A stretch of 64,000 nucleotides of DNA from Flavobacterium geliluteum (GTDB lineage: Bacteria; Bacteroidota; Bacteroidia; Flavobacteriales; Flavobacteriaceae). The stretch is from NCBI RefSeq assembly GCF_017948595.1, contig NZ_JAGFBV010000001.1:309365-373364 (forward strand), given 5' to 3'. The stretch's first letter is position 1; each line of letters opens with the position of its first letter. Positions 47,106 through 56,791 of this stretch are shown one piece after another. The notes under the pieces were generated by a model. It was given only the letters and a program-made list of their open reading frames with translations, did no database searches and had not been told where the DNA came from. A program made the translations under genes and the position numbers.

Positions 47106-48947
47106 ATGGCCATTCCTAAAATAATATTTGGTATTGATAGAAAAGAAATCTCACATTTCACAACTATTGAGCTATACCAAACCATAAATGACCACCATCA
47201 TTTTAAAATTAGTGTTCCCCATTCTGTGATCGAACAACCAAGAGCATATACAATGCAGAGTGCACAAAAATGGCTGGGAGGCATTTTGCACATTGTTTTT
47301 GAAAACAATAATAATTTTTTGGGAATAGTAACCAATATTCAATATGCCCAAGAATTAGGACATGTGGGAAGCCAGATTATTATTTCGGGTTATTCTAAAA
47401 CCATACTTCTTGAATCAGGACTAAAACTAAGCTCTTGGCAAGATACTAATTTGCATGATATCATTGAGGAAGTGATAAAAACAGCAGCGGGTGAAAAATT
47501 GCAAAACGACATTAAACCGGAGTTCGGCAACAATTTAGACTATCAAACCCAATATCTCGAAACTGATTTTCAATTCATACAACGCTTAGCTAAACAATAC
47601 AATGAATGGTTGTATTATGATGGAGAAAAACTTTTTTTTGGCAAACCAACTACCACTACAGAGTTTACAAAATTGATTTATAATAAAGATCTTTATAATC
47701 TCAATATTTCTGTTCAGGCAATTCCCAACCAGTTTGGAGCATTTAGTTATAACGAAGATGCGGACAAGCTGTATCAGGCCAAGACGAGAGACCAGATAGA
47801 AGGATTTCCAAAATTGGGTACTGATGCCATCACTGCTTCTCAAAAACTATATGCTACATCATCATTAGAATATGGTAGAATTAGCACTGGTGACGATATG
47901 TATTTGCAAACCATACTGCAAAATAGGCAGCAAAGTGCTGCAGCAGAATCTAATTTTATAACCGCAACTAGCCGAAACAGAAGCTTACGAATAGGCATGA
48001 GCATTAGTATAGATGCCATGCAGGTAAAAGACAAATTGGCTGCATATACCAGCGGACAAGACATTAATAAAATCAACTACGAAACCAACGAAGTAGGTAT
48101 TTATATTATCACAGAAATAACTCATAAAGCCAGCGAAATAGGTGAGTACGAAAACAGCTTTAAAGCTTTGCCGGCTAAAATACGCAAGTTGCCTGAACCA
48201 AACATCCCTTTTCCTGTAGCCCAAATGCAACAAGCTGAAGTAGTAGCTAACGACGACCCAAGGGGGCAAGGCAGAATACGTGTAAAAATGCTATGGCAAT
48301 CTACCAAACAACAATCTACACCATGGTTGCGTGTAATGACACCTGATGCAGGAAGTAGTGGTAAGGTGAACACCAACCGAGGTATGGTTTTTATTCCCGA
48401 AGTGGGCGATCAGGTTATGCTGGGGTTTCGTTATAACGATCCCAACAGACCATTTGTAATAGGTAGTTTATTTAACGGTAAAACGGGTACTGGCGGAGAC
48501 TTAAAAAACAACATCAAAAGTATTTATACCCGTACAGGAAGCACAATTACTTTTGACGAAGGTGATTCGAGTATTTTGGTAAAAGACCCTTCCGGTAACA
48601 AATGGTTTATGGATGGCAATGGGAATATCGAGGTTACCGCACCAAAAAACATTACGATTAATGCAGGAGAAAGCATAATTATGTCAGCAGGGCAAAATAT
48701 TATGGCTTCAGCACAAAAAGATATAAATGTTGTTGCTGGAGATAGCATCACAGAAATAGCAAGTGAAGATTATAATCTTACGGCAAGTAATATTATTGAG
48801 ACCGCTTTGGTAGGTAGAAATTCGAAAGCTAAAAGCATTACCGAAAACATGGAGATAGGTTCTTACATAAGTACTAAAGAATCTATAAATATGGAAAGCG
48901 CAAAAGAGGTAAATATTAATAGCGGAAAACAAGTAAAAATGCAGTAA
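47106..48947 (+). CDS. vgrG: Type VI secretion spike protein VgrG (TssI)
   Basis: 613 residues. The N-terminal gp27-like part covers about 1-370 (YQTINDHHHFKISVPHS, YLETDFQFIQRLAKQYNEWL). A gp5 OB-fold follows at about 375-460 (DDPRGQGRIRVKMLW, TPWLRVMTPDAG, GMVFIPEVGDQVMLGF). The C-terminus is a beta-helix spike of short repeats (KNITINAGESIIMSAGQ, then INVVAGDSITEIAS) ending SGKQVKMQ, with no fused toxin domain. VgrG trimers form the puncturing tip. The downstream genes are therefore probably its cargo: the putative effector begins one base after the stop. Confidence 0.95.
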   Translation: MAIPKIIFGIDRKEISHFTTIELYQTINDHHHFKISVPHSVIEQPRAYTMQSAQKWLGGILHIVFENNNNFLGIVTNIQYAQELGHVGSQIIISGYSKTILLESGLKLSSWQDTNLHDIIEEVIKTAAGEKLQNDIKPEFGNNLDYQTQYLETDFQFIQRLAKQYNEWLYYDGEKLFFGKPTTTTEFTKLIYNKDLYNLNISVQAIPNQFGAFSYNEDADKLYQAKTRDQIEGFPKLGTDAITASQKLYATSSLEYGRISTGDDMYLQTILQNRQQSAAAESNFITATSRNRSLRIGMSISIDAMQVKDKLAAYTSGQDINKINYETNEVGIYIITEITHKASEIGEYENSFKALPAKIRKLPEPNIPFPVAQMQQAEVVANDDPRGQGRIRVKMLWQSTKQQSTPWLRVMTPDAGSSGKVNTNRGMVFIPEVGDQVMLGFRYNDPNRPFVIGSLFNGKTGTGGDLKNNIKSIYTRTGSTITFDEGDSSILVKDPSGNKWFMDGNGNIEVTAPKNITINAGESIIMSAGQNIMASAQKDINVVAGDSITEIASEDYNLTASNIIETALVGRNSKAKSITENMEIGSYISTKESINMESAKEVNINSGKQVKMQ

Positions 48948-48948
48948 T

Positions 48949-50094
48949 ATGGCTGGAGAAGGTGGAAATATAATACGTAACATAGCAGGGAAATCCTATA
49001 AGGAAGCAGAAACGATTACAAAAGATGCATCTAAAGGAGCATTGGATTTTAAATCTCCAAAAGAAAATACTTTTTATGGAAAAGATGGCGGAAAAAAGTT
49101 TGCAGATTATGTAATAAAAGAGGAGACAAAAGTAATTAATGTAAACGGTCATTTTTATAATGAAGATGGAACTTTTGAAGGAAAAGTAATTGTAGCAAAT
49201 TATGAAGGTAGCATAAATGATGTATATGTTTGCGCAGGGAAGGGAAGTAAAAAAGACACTTTTATAAATGTTAAAAAACTGGACATAGCACATGAAAACT
49301 TCTGCTATATAACTGGAGTTCTAAAAGCTGAAGATGCTAGCACATTTGAGAGCGCTGCGGCAACCACCCAGGCAACATTTAATGCTGTTAAGTTTGAAAA
49401 AGGAGATACATTGACTATTGAAGAGCAAGGCAAATTAGCAGCAAAACTTCTTTCTACAGGTTATTCAACAGCAACGTTGAAAGAATCATTGAAAGATACC
49501 GAGAATGATAGTCTCTGTAAAAATGCACGTAAAGGACTAATTCATGTTTTACAGGAAAAAAAAGATTATTCAGAAGGAGCAGTATTATGGGATGGGATCG
49601 ATTTTGCGGATCGAGGAGTCATAAGTGCAAGACCACATCCTAAAACGGATAAGGATGGAGGAATTCATATTACAAAAGATCTATGGATCAAATTTGTCAA
49701 TGCTTGTGAGTATAAGCCAGACAGTAAAGGAATTCAAAGGCTTTATAGACATTTAGAAGGAAAAGAAGGAAAAGGTCATGATATAGATAAATCAAAAGCA
49801 GAAGCTTTAGCTACAATACCGTTTGAAGAAAAGAAAAATGCCTCAACAAATGATTCATATAATATTTTTGATTTTGGACAAAAGAAAAATAGTGTTTGGG
49901 ATACTTCAGTTGATTCAAAAGGATTAAAAAATGTCGATTATTACGAAACAGTTGGTACAGGCAAATTCAATAAGGGAAGAACTCTTAATAAAGCAACGAC
50001 AGTTGTAGGAAGACATATATTTTGGAAACCTTATAAAGAACACCCAAACAATAAAGGATATTATTGGAAAGGAATGATGAATCATAAACTATAA
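48949..50094 (+). CDS. Putative VgrG-linked T6SS effector
   Basis: 381 residues, no signal peptide or membrane helix, as expected for T6SS cargo. The N-terminal ~125 residues contain a small beta domain (VNGHFYNEDGTFEGKVIV, SINDVYVCAGKG). The middle and C-terminal part holds CKNARKGLIHVLQEKKDYSE followed by GAVLWDGIDFADRG. That resembles the WDG-containing half of SleB-like cell-wall hydrolase proteins found in Bacteroidota, but the catalytic Glu region is not obvious. The C-terminus is basic and aromatic (FWKPYKEHPNNKGYYWKGMM). Its position, one base after vgrG and two bases before a lipoprotein gene, is the effector-immunity layout. Confidence 0.65.
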   Translation: MAGEGGNIIRNIAGKSYKEAETITKDASKGALDFKSPKENTFYGKDGGKKFADYVIKEETKVINVNGHFYNEDGTFEGKVIVANYEGSINDVYVCAGKGSKKDTFINVKKLDIAHENFCYITGVLKAEDASTFESAAATTQATFNAVKFEKGDTLTIEEQGKLAAKLLSTGYSTATLKESLKDTENDSLCKNARKGLIHVLQEKKDYSEGAVLWDGIDFADRGVISARPHPKTDKDGGIHITKDLWIKFVNACEYKPDSKGIQRLYRHLEGKEGKGHDIDKSKAEALATIPFEEKKNASTNDSYNIFDFGQKKNSVWDTSVDSKGLKNVDYYETVGTGKFNKGRTLNKATTVVGRHIFWKPYKEHPNNKGYYWKGMMNHKL

Positions 50095-50096
50095 AA

Positions 50097-50780
50097 ATGA
50101 AATATAGAATTTTAATACTTTTATTGATTGGCTTTATCAGTTGTAAAATGGATAATGGAAAATCTATTAAGGAAGAAAAAAAAACAAACAAATCAAGAGA
50201 CACCGTTTTTTTTGATGAACATGGTGACACTATAAAATCACAAACCGCTTATCTTAAAAACAACTATAAATTAATTATTTTTCCTGCTTTAGATAAAAAA
50301 AATGAGGGCGTAATTAATTTTAGATTAATTAATGGTAAAAAAGACAATACCTATTTATTAGCTAGCACTTTCATTGCAAATTATCGTCCATATTATAAAG
50401 AAGTTGATTTTCAAAATTATTTTGCTTTACATAGTAATGGAGGCGGAACAAGCAATTCCTATTTTTGGCTGTATGATAAAGAAACAGGCAATGAAGTTTT
50501 AACATATAGTTATTTTAAAATACAACTTGATTTTGACTTAAAAAACGAATTGATACTATATATAGATGATGATGATAACACATATATATATGATGTAAAT
50601 ACCAAAATCAAAACGTTAATAAAGATACCATCTGACCTTATGGATAAACAGGAATGTACAAAATATAATGATGCATATAAGAGTATTTATATTAAAAGAA
50701 TTAGCAAAGAGTATTATTATTTAGGATTCAAATATTGTGAACCCTCATCACTATTATTTAGGGTAAAGAAACCTAAATAA
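50097..50780 (+). CDS. Putative immunity lipoprotein to the 48949 effector
   Basis: 227 residues with a lipoprotein signal (LILLLIGFISCKMDNGK, Cys near residue 16), hence periplasmic. The mature part is beta-rich (YKLIIFPALDKKNEGVINFR, SNSYFWLYDKETGNEVLTY) with a late helix. No family known. It begins two bases after the putative effector stop. Periplasmic localisation would suit a partner of a cell-wall-targeting toxin. Confidence 0.65.
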   Translation: MKYRILILLLIGFISCKMDNGKSIKEEKKTNKSRDTVFFDEHGDTIKSQTAYLKNNYKLIIFPALDKKNEGVINFRLINGKKDNTYLLASTFIANYRPYYKEVDFQNYFALHSNGGGTSNSYFWLYDKETGNEVLTYSYFKIQLDFDLKNELILYIDDDDNTYIYDVNTKIKTLIKIPSDLMDKQECTKYNDAYKSIYIKRISKEYYYLGFKYCEPSSLLFRVKKPK

Positions 50781-50897
50781 TAGTTATCAGCAATAGAAGG
50801 AAAGTTAAAAAGAAGAAAACATAATAGGATTAAATGGTTTTGATAGGAAAACAATTAAAGATTGAAGTGGGAGAAAAATTTTAGAAAAGAAGAAGCC

Positions 50898-51419
50898 ATG
50901 ATAAAATTTAAAATAATCTTATTAATAATAATTGGACTAATAGCATGGTTATTTGTCGGAATTATAAACAAAAGTCAAGAATATTATGAGCCTGAACTTT
51001 GTTTAAAATATCCTACATTACAAATAAAATTAAATAAACCATACTTGTCGGAAAATTTAGAAATAAATAAATTGAATAAGGAAACTAGAGGCGAATATAT
51101 TTCCTATGCAAAAAATTATAATCTTAGTGAAAAACTAGGATATGTAGGTGCAATTCTTCCTTTTATAATCTTGCAATTTTTTTTAAGTGTTCTTTTTATT
51201 AAGTTCATTGTAAAATATTCTTTTCGTGTATTTCTTTTTGATATTCTTCTATTCATAATTTCATTTGCATTTTTATGTTTCTTTTTAACATTGGGATTTT
51301 TTCATTACAAGAATATTGTTTTATATGTCTTAGGAATATTGATTTTCAATTTAATACTTAATTTTTTTACAAGAAATTTCATTCTTATAAAAAAATCAAC
51401 TGTTATTGAAACAAAATGA
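50898..51419 (+). CDS. Small four-helix membrane protein of the T6SS island
   Basis: 173 residues from the ATG at 50898, preceded by AGAAGAAG. An in-frame TTG at 50862 would add 12 charged residues and is less likely. Predicted helices lie at about 5-25, 75-98, 100-130 and 137-160. Charged residues are few outside the 30-65 loop (LCLKYPTLQIKLNKPYLSEN). No family recognised. It may be an immunity protein for a membrane-acting toxin, but no adjacent toxin is visible. Confidence 0.55.
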   Translation: MIKFKIILLIIIGLIAWLFVGIINKSQEYYEPELCLKYPTLQIKLNKPYLSENLEINKLNKETRGEYISYAKNYNLSEKLGYVGAILPFIILQFFLSVLFIKFIVKYSFRVFLFDILLFIISFAFLCFFLTLGFFHYKNIVLYVLGILIFNLILNFFTRNFILIKKSTVIETK

Positions 51420-51477
51420 ATATTTATGTCCTAGCAAATTGAATGTATTAGCTGAATAAAAGAAAAAAAGAGAGAGA

Positions 51478-51708
51478 ATGAAAAAGACATTAATAATAAT
51501 AATAGGCGGAGTAATCGGATTTTTATATTCTTTAATAGATTCAGTAGTTAGTTATGCTGATACAGCACCTTTAGATGATGAAATAGGTTTTGAAATTGCT
51601 TCCTGGAAAGTTTTTATTTTAGAATCTTTGTTATGTATAAGTGTAGGATTATTAGTAGGATGGATAATATTTTTATTCCTAAAAAAGGTTATAAAAAAGA
51701 AAATATAA
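51478..51708 (+). CDS. Small two-helix membrane protein
   Basis: 76 residues: helix (4-24), an acidic loop (DTAPLDDEIGFEIASWK), helix (about 47-68) and a Lys-rich end (KKVIKKKI). A Shine-Dalgarno-like GAGAGA precedes the ATG. No family recognised. Located between the other membrane protein and the effector-loading candidate. Confidence 0.5.
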   Translation: MKKTLIIIIGGVIGFLYSLIDSVVSYADTAPLDDEIGFEIASWKVFILESLLCISVGLLVGWIIFLFLKKVIKKKI

Positions 51709-51729
51709 CACAATAAGTTCACATAAAAA

Positions 51730-52524
51730 ATGACTTTTGAAATAACACATAAAATAAACACAATAGTTAATGATAATGTAAAAGAAATTCAAACTTCTTT
51801 TAATGTTGAATTTCTTGCTTTAGAAAAAAAATCAAATTTTAATACATATGAAATCAGCAAGACAAAAGTTATTAATAACCCTGGTCATGAAAACACCTAT
51901 TTAATATTTCTGGAAAATTTAGATCAGCTGACCTATCCAATTAAAATTCAAACAACAAGTCAAGGAGAATTTGTTAAGCTGATAGAATATAAAGAATGGC
52001 TTGAAAGATGGGAAGAAAATACGGCTATTCTAATGGAAGAATACAACGATAACAAAAATGCCAAAGACATATTAGAAAGGTTTAATTTAAATGTATATGA
52101 TGAACAAACTTTTACCCAAAATAAGTTTAAAGAACCCTTTTGGAATTTAATTTTTTTTAATCCAGAAGTTGATGAGGAGGGGCAATCCAATAGTACTGTA
52201 ATTAATTGGAATATAAAATCTATCGGAAATTTAGAATGTACTGGAAAAACAAAATTTGTTATATCAGATTCTGGTGAATCTTTACTCTGTTTTGAATCGC
52301 AAGAAGCAGTAAATGAAGAATGCACCGAAATGATAAATTTTATAACAGGTAATAAATTCAATCATAAGCAGTATCTGACAAACGTAAAAGTAATTACAAC
52401 TTTAGATACTTTTAATAGAAAGGTTAAACACAAAAGTGCCATTTTTGAAATTCAAAAAGGTAATTTATTTCATTATAAAGAAGAAACATTTTTAAATATA
52501 AAAAGAGAAATTAATTCTAAATAA
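51730..52524 (+). CDS. Candidate effector-loading protein upstream of the PAAR-like effector
   Basis: 264 residues, soluble, acidic. The N-terminal half has beta strands (VNDNVKEIQTSFNVEFLALE, YLIFLENLDQLTYPIKIQTT). A helical middle (YKEWLERWEENTAILMEEYN) leads to a second beta part (WNIKSIGNLECTGKTKFVIS, VKVITTLDTFNRKVKHKSAI). No named family recognised. Its stop lies one base before the start of the 1,421-residue PAAR-like effector, the position typically taken by adaptor or chaperone genes (Tap/Eag/PRK06147-type) in other T6SSs. The role is inferred from position only. Confidence 0.5.
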   Translation: MTFEITHKINTIVNDNVKEIQTSFNVEFLALEKKSNFNTYEISKTKVINNPGHENTYLIFLENLDQLTYPIKIQTTSQGEFVKLIEYKEWLERWEENTAILMEEYNDNKNAKDILERFNLNVYDEQTFTQNKFKEPFWNLIFFNPEVDEEGQSNSTVINWNIKSIGNLECTGKTKFVISDSGESLLCFESQEAVNEECTEMINFITGNKFNHKQYLTNVKVITTLDTFNRKVKHKSAIFEIQKGNLFHYKEETFLNIKREINSK

Positions 52525-52525
52525 T

Positions 52526-55500
52526 ATGGCAAAAGGAGAAATAATAGTAGAAGGGGCTAAATGCTTTTGCTCTAATTCTGTTGCTAATAATAGCAAGGCT
52601 ACTGCAGTGCCCTTAGTAGTAAAAAGTCAGTCTAAAAAATTAAAAGAGAACAAATATTTTGCTCAGGAAAAGCCCATTGCTACCAACCTTGATAATACAG
52701 CAGAGAGCTTTAATAATGGAGAAGGTTTTGGTGATTGCTACCTTCCGGACAAAAAGAAAAAGCCATGCAAAGGACAATGCAGCATCAAATACAAAGACTT
52801 TTATAAAAATGTAGATTTTGACAAAAGCACGAAAGTATTACTGGATATTTCCACAGGTATCTGCCCTGGCTATGGCGTACCTGGTACAATTACATTTACA
52901 ACCACTGGACAAAAAAAAGCAGTAAACACAATTGATGTAAAAGAAGCAGACTCTTTTACAGTCGAAAACACCTCTGCTCAGTGGGAAACCTCAGATCCTA
53001 CCAAAGAAAATTCAGTTTCTGAAATCACCATCGTTGCTCCGCTTGCAGAAAAACCAACAGGCAAATATTATTTTATAGAAAAAGCTAAAAATACAAATAT
53101 TTGGCCTTCGTCAATGCCAGTTTCAGAAGCAAAACTTCAATTAAAAGCAATCTATAAGGGAGATCCAACGAAAATAACATGGGCTATCTTTAAAGGAGAT
53201 GAAGTAAAAGATAAAGTGAAAACTTTTGTGGGTATTGGAGCTAACATTGTATTTACATTAGGTACACTTTTTAAGGATCTGGAAGAAGGTCTGTATCGAA
53301 TAGAAGCTTATGTAAACCGTCCCGGATATAAAGATTGTGCCATACTTATTGAATATATAAAAGATCATGTTGAAGGAATTACGGCACCCGGTAAAACCCT
53401 GTTAAAACACACACCAATTCCTTTAACTTTAAAATTTAAAGCAACTTCCTTAGTAGAAAAACAAAAAATACTTAATCCAGCATCATTAAATCCTGTCTAT
53501 GAAACATCTCCAATTGCCAGTTGGAGAGTAACTTGTAAGAATACAGTAATTTTTAATAGTCAGATTAGTAGTGAATCGAATCTAATTAAAGTAGAGACAA
53601 AAACGGGGGCACTAGGTATTTTTACCTTCAAAAACCCTGATGAATATCAAGTTGAGGCCTATACATCGCCCAATGATTCAAGCCCAATAAAAATAACCTT
53701 AAAAGTTTTAGAATCTTTAGGGGTAAATACCGTAAAAGGAACCTGCAACCAACTGTTGCGATATAATGAGAGTCTAAAAGTAGAAGTAAGCAAGTTTAAT
53801 GTTGAATTTTTACCTACGAATACGACCAAAATGCAATGGTATTTGCAAAAAGATGGCATACGATTAACAGCTTTTGAAAACGCTGCCATTTCTAAAGAAA
53901 AAAGCATCAACAAACCAATCAACCAAATACTCTATAATGACGCCCAAGGAGGCAACAATTACTTTGGTAAATATGCTATAGAAGGATACGGAAAGCCAAC
54001 CAACCGACCTTTATTTAATGCGTCAGACAGCTTTTTCTTTGAGGTAATAAGAAACTCCATAGACAAAGTTACTTTGCCAAAATCAATACCTAAAGGAGCA
54101 AAAGTAAAACTCGAAACGGCAGCTAGAATTATGCCTTTGATTGGCGATGAAAAAATAAATTTAGAATTGCCAAATGATGTGGTGGACAATCATGACGGAA
54201 CAATTACATTTAATAGCGAAGGAGAATTTGATATAGCCGCCTATCTTACAGGAGAAGAAACCCTTGACACAAAGGTAAATACAAAAATAAAAGTAGCTAC
54301 ACCAGAATTAAAACGTGCCTTATGGGCATACAGCACAGGCTATAAACGTACCGAAACAGGCTATAAAGAAGAAACCCATGCTTTTGTAGAGATCGCTGGA
54401 CTAGAAAATCAGACTATCACCATAAAAGTTTGGGTAAGAGGAATAAGCGAATCTTTTTATTTAGAACCAGCTACCTATATGCTCGAAGAAAAAAAGATAT
54501 CTCTTAACGACAAAGGTATTGGCTCATTTAAAATTACTACCGATGACAAGTATAAAGACAAAATAAAAAAAGCGCTGCCCGCAACAACCGAAGTACCAAA
54601 CCCCATTATAAGTTTGATTTTTACCGTAGAAATGCCAACCGGAAGTCAAGGAACAATAACCTTGCCCAATGATATGGACATAAAAAACGGCAAACTGGTC
54701 GTGGGAACAAAATTTATAGAAGTATTAGACAGTAACGAAGAACTTGCAGTAACCAACGAGCAAAAAATAAAATCAATATTTTTTGCTAAAGAAGACGGTA
54801 AAGGCTTACAGCAAACCCTTACGCATCAGGCTAAAACCCACAAAATATGGGTGCATACTGTCAATATGCAAGAAGAAGAACTAAGAGTTGATGTTATGAG
54901 CTTGGTACATTCTGATTGTATGGATGAAAAAAACGGCATCATAACAGTACTGCAAAGCATACAGGAATATAAAGAGAAAGTGGGTAGTGATGGGCTATTA
55001 GAACTCCCTTTTACAGCCGAAGAAAAATACCTGACGGATGCAGAAGCAAACCCTGTACGTTTTAGTATACAAGTAAGCCGAAAAGTAAAAGATCCAAACG
55101 ATGACAAAAAAGAGGTTTATGTTTTTGAAGATGATCAATTAGCAGAGATGCCTTACCCAAATGCAAGTTTAGTACGAAGTCCTGACATGAAAACCGTAGG
55201 CATAAAAGCCATCAAACAAGACGAAACTCCTTTTAGTAAAGAAGAAAAATTAGCCTTGCGAAAACAACTCATCTGTTTTAAAAATACTGCTTTGATAGTC
55301 GCAAAAGGTATTTTAACTGAGGAAGCTATTGAGAATTGTACAGTTCCTGTAGTGGTAGATTTAGAAATGGCGGAGCTTGTAAAGGCAGATAGTAAGAAAC
55401 TGTGTCCGAATTGTGACAATGACATTACCTTGACAGAAATAAAAGCTATTTGTGTGGGCAAAAAAGACAACAATGGAGCTGAAAAATGCCTAATAGATAA

Positions 55501-56791
55501 TGATACCATAATATCAGCAGCTTTACCATTTTTAAATCAATATCGTAAAAAAGTTGGCATAAATACTTGTGTCAGAAAGGCACACTTTTTAGCACAGATT
55601 TGTCAAGAAACAAAATTTTATGATTTACAAGAAAAATTCACGTATAGATATTCTGAAAGAATGCGGAAAATTTTCGATTCTTATTTCTCAACATTTGGGG
55701 TGTTAGAAAACCAACAGGCAGAAGCAAGAAGATTATCTTCTCTATCATTGAATGAAAGCAATGCACAAGAAGTCGCAAGTGCTATCTATGGTCCTACTCA
55801 TCCATTAGGAAAAGAACATACCAATCCTAATGATGGATGGCGCTATAGTGGTAAAGGATTTAAACAAATTACATGGAAAGAAAATTACAGAAATATCCAG
55901 AAATATTTCAACAAATCAATGAAAATTGATAATGAACCCGATGTTTTATGGCTAGACGATGACAATCCTTACAAATTAAAAAACAATGCAAAAGATGCTA
56001 TAACTTCTGCCCTGGCCTTTTGGGGATGGAAAAACATAAACGCTGTAACTAATGGAAGTACTGATGATAATGTTGAGTTAGTTACAAAAATTATAAATTC
56101 TAAAAAAGAAGGTCTCGAAGAGAGACAGCGTTTTTTTAAGAAGGCGGTAGAAGTTTTGAAAGTAAAAGAGTGTAAGCCCGGGTTAAACCTAGCAATAGAT
56201 GTTAACCAAACTTATGATAAAAAATATCAGGCAGATTCTAAAACGGCCTATATTAATGTGATACTGCCAAAAGATAGAAAATATCAGGGATTATTAGTCT
56301 TTTTTGATAATTCAGGTACATTATTTAGCAGTTATGTTCTAGGGAATGGGACTGGTTCAGATAAGTTTAAAGCGGAAGGAAAAGGCGCTACGCCTAATGG
56401 ATTATGGAGTACCTGGCATACCCAGACTCATGTTGGTGATGTAAGTTATGGAAATCATGGTTTGATACATATGACAGGTTTAGAGGGTGATGCGCTTACG
56501 GCTACTAAAAATGGCAGATCAGGAATTGCCATTCATGCAGGTCATACAGTTGGCTATGATAAGCTTATTAATGATCGAGGAGAATTAATGATTACGTATG
56601 GATGTCTAAGGATATACAATGCGGATATAGGAAATTTAGTAAAAAAATATTTAAGTGTAAAAGATGTAAAAGAAATCAAAGTATATGTCGAGGAAGTAGA
56701 TAATATTAATGAAGTCTACGAATATTATGATATTGAAAGAGATCCTATAGAACGTAAAGAGAAATCTAAAATCAAACAAAAAACACAATAA
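52526..56791 (+). CDS. PAAR-like (DUF4280) T6SS effector with GH19-like and L,D-transpeptidase-like domains
   Basis: 1,421 residues, no signal peptide. Residues 1-125 are a DUF4280 PAAR-like head (GEIIVEGAKCFCSN, FGDCYLPDKKKKPCKGQCS), which should sit on VgrG. About 130-780 are beta-sandwich units. About 781-951 is a conserved core that is duplicated at 57848. A Cys-rich linker (CPNCDNDITLTEIKAIC) leads to a GH19-like domain (about 1000-1215) with candidate catalytic Glu1028 in FLAQICQETKFYD and YSGKGFKQITWKENY. The last domain (about 1225-1400) has IAIHAGH (H1337) and TYGCLRI (C1360, R1362), the L,D-transpeptidase/YkuD catalytic pattern. Both domains would attack or modify peptidoglycan in the target periplasm. 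The immunity gene overlaps its stop. Confidence 0.85.
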   Translation: MAKGEIIVEGAKCFCSNSVANNSKATAVPLVVKSQSKKLKENKYFAQEKPIATNLDNTAESFNNGEGFGDCYLPDKKKKPCKGQCSIKYKDFYKNVDFDKSTKVLLDISTGICPGYGVPGTITFTTTGQKKAVNTIDVKEADSFTVENTSAQWETSDPTKENSVSEITIVAPLAEKPTGKYYFIEKAKNTNIWPSSMPVSEAKLQLKAIYKGDPTKITWAIFKGDEVKDKVKTFVGIGANIVFTLGTLFKDLEEGLYRIEAYVNRPGYKDCAILIEYIKDHVEGITAPGKTLLKHTPIPLTLKFKATSLVEKQKILNPASLNPVYETSPIASWRVTCKNTVIFNSQISSESNLIKVETKTGALGIFTFKNPDEYQVEAYTSPNDSSPIKITLKVLESLGVNTVKGTCNQLLRYNESLKVEVSKFNVEFLPTNTTKMQWYLQKDGIRLTAFENAAISKEKSINKPINQILYNDAQGGNNYFGKYAIEGYGKPTNRPLFNASDSFFFEVIRNSIDKVTLPKSIPKGAKVKLETAARIMPLIGDEKINLELPNDVVDNHDGTITFNSEGEFDIAAYLTGEETLDTKVNTKIKVATPELKRALWAYSTGYKRTETGYKEETHAFVEIAGLENQTITIKVWVRGISESFYLEPATYMLEEKKISLNDKGIGSFKITTDDKYKDKIKKALPATTEVPNPIISLIFTVEMPTGSQGTITLPNDMDIKNGKLVVGTKFIEVLDSNEELAVTNEQKIKSIFFAKEDGKGLQQTLTHQAKTHKIWVHTVNMQEEELRVDVMSLVHSDCMDEKNGIITVLQSIQEYKEKVGSDGLLELPFTAEEKYLTDAEANPVRFSIQVSRKVKDPNDDKKEVYVFEDDQLAEMPYPNASLVRSPDMKTVGIKAIKQDETPFSKEEKLALRKQLICFKNTALIVAKGILTEEAIENCTVPVVVDLEMAELVKADSKKLCPNCDNDITLTEIKAICVGKKDNNGAEKCLIDNDTIISAALPFLNQYRKKVGINTCVRKAHFLAQICQETKFYDLQEKFTYRYSERMRKIFDSYFSTFGVLENQQAEARRLSSLSLNESNAQEVASAIYGPTHPLGKEHTNPNDGWRYSGKGFKQITWKENYRNIQKYFNKSMKIDNEPDVLWLDDDNPYKLKNNAKDAITSALAFWGWKNINAVTNGSTDDNVELVTKIINSKKEGLEERQRFFKKAVEVLKVKECKPGLNLAIDVNQTYDKKYQADSKTAYINVILPKDRKYQGLLVFFDNSGTLFSSYVLGNGTGSDKFKAEGKGATPNGLWSTWHTQTHVGDVSYGNHGLIHMTGLEGDALTATKNGRSGIAIHAGHTVGYDKLINDRGELMITYGCLRIYNADIGNLVKKYLSVKDVKEIKVYVEEVDNINEVYEYYDIERDPIERKEKSKIKQKTQ

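Noticed and set aside
52526..56791. Chitin degradation as the role of the GH19-like domain
   Set aside because: The PAAR-like head, adjoining immunity lipoprotein and L,D-transpeptidase-like domain point to peptidoglycan of rival cells, not chitin.
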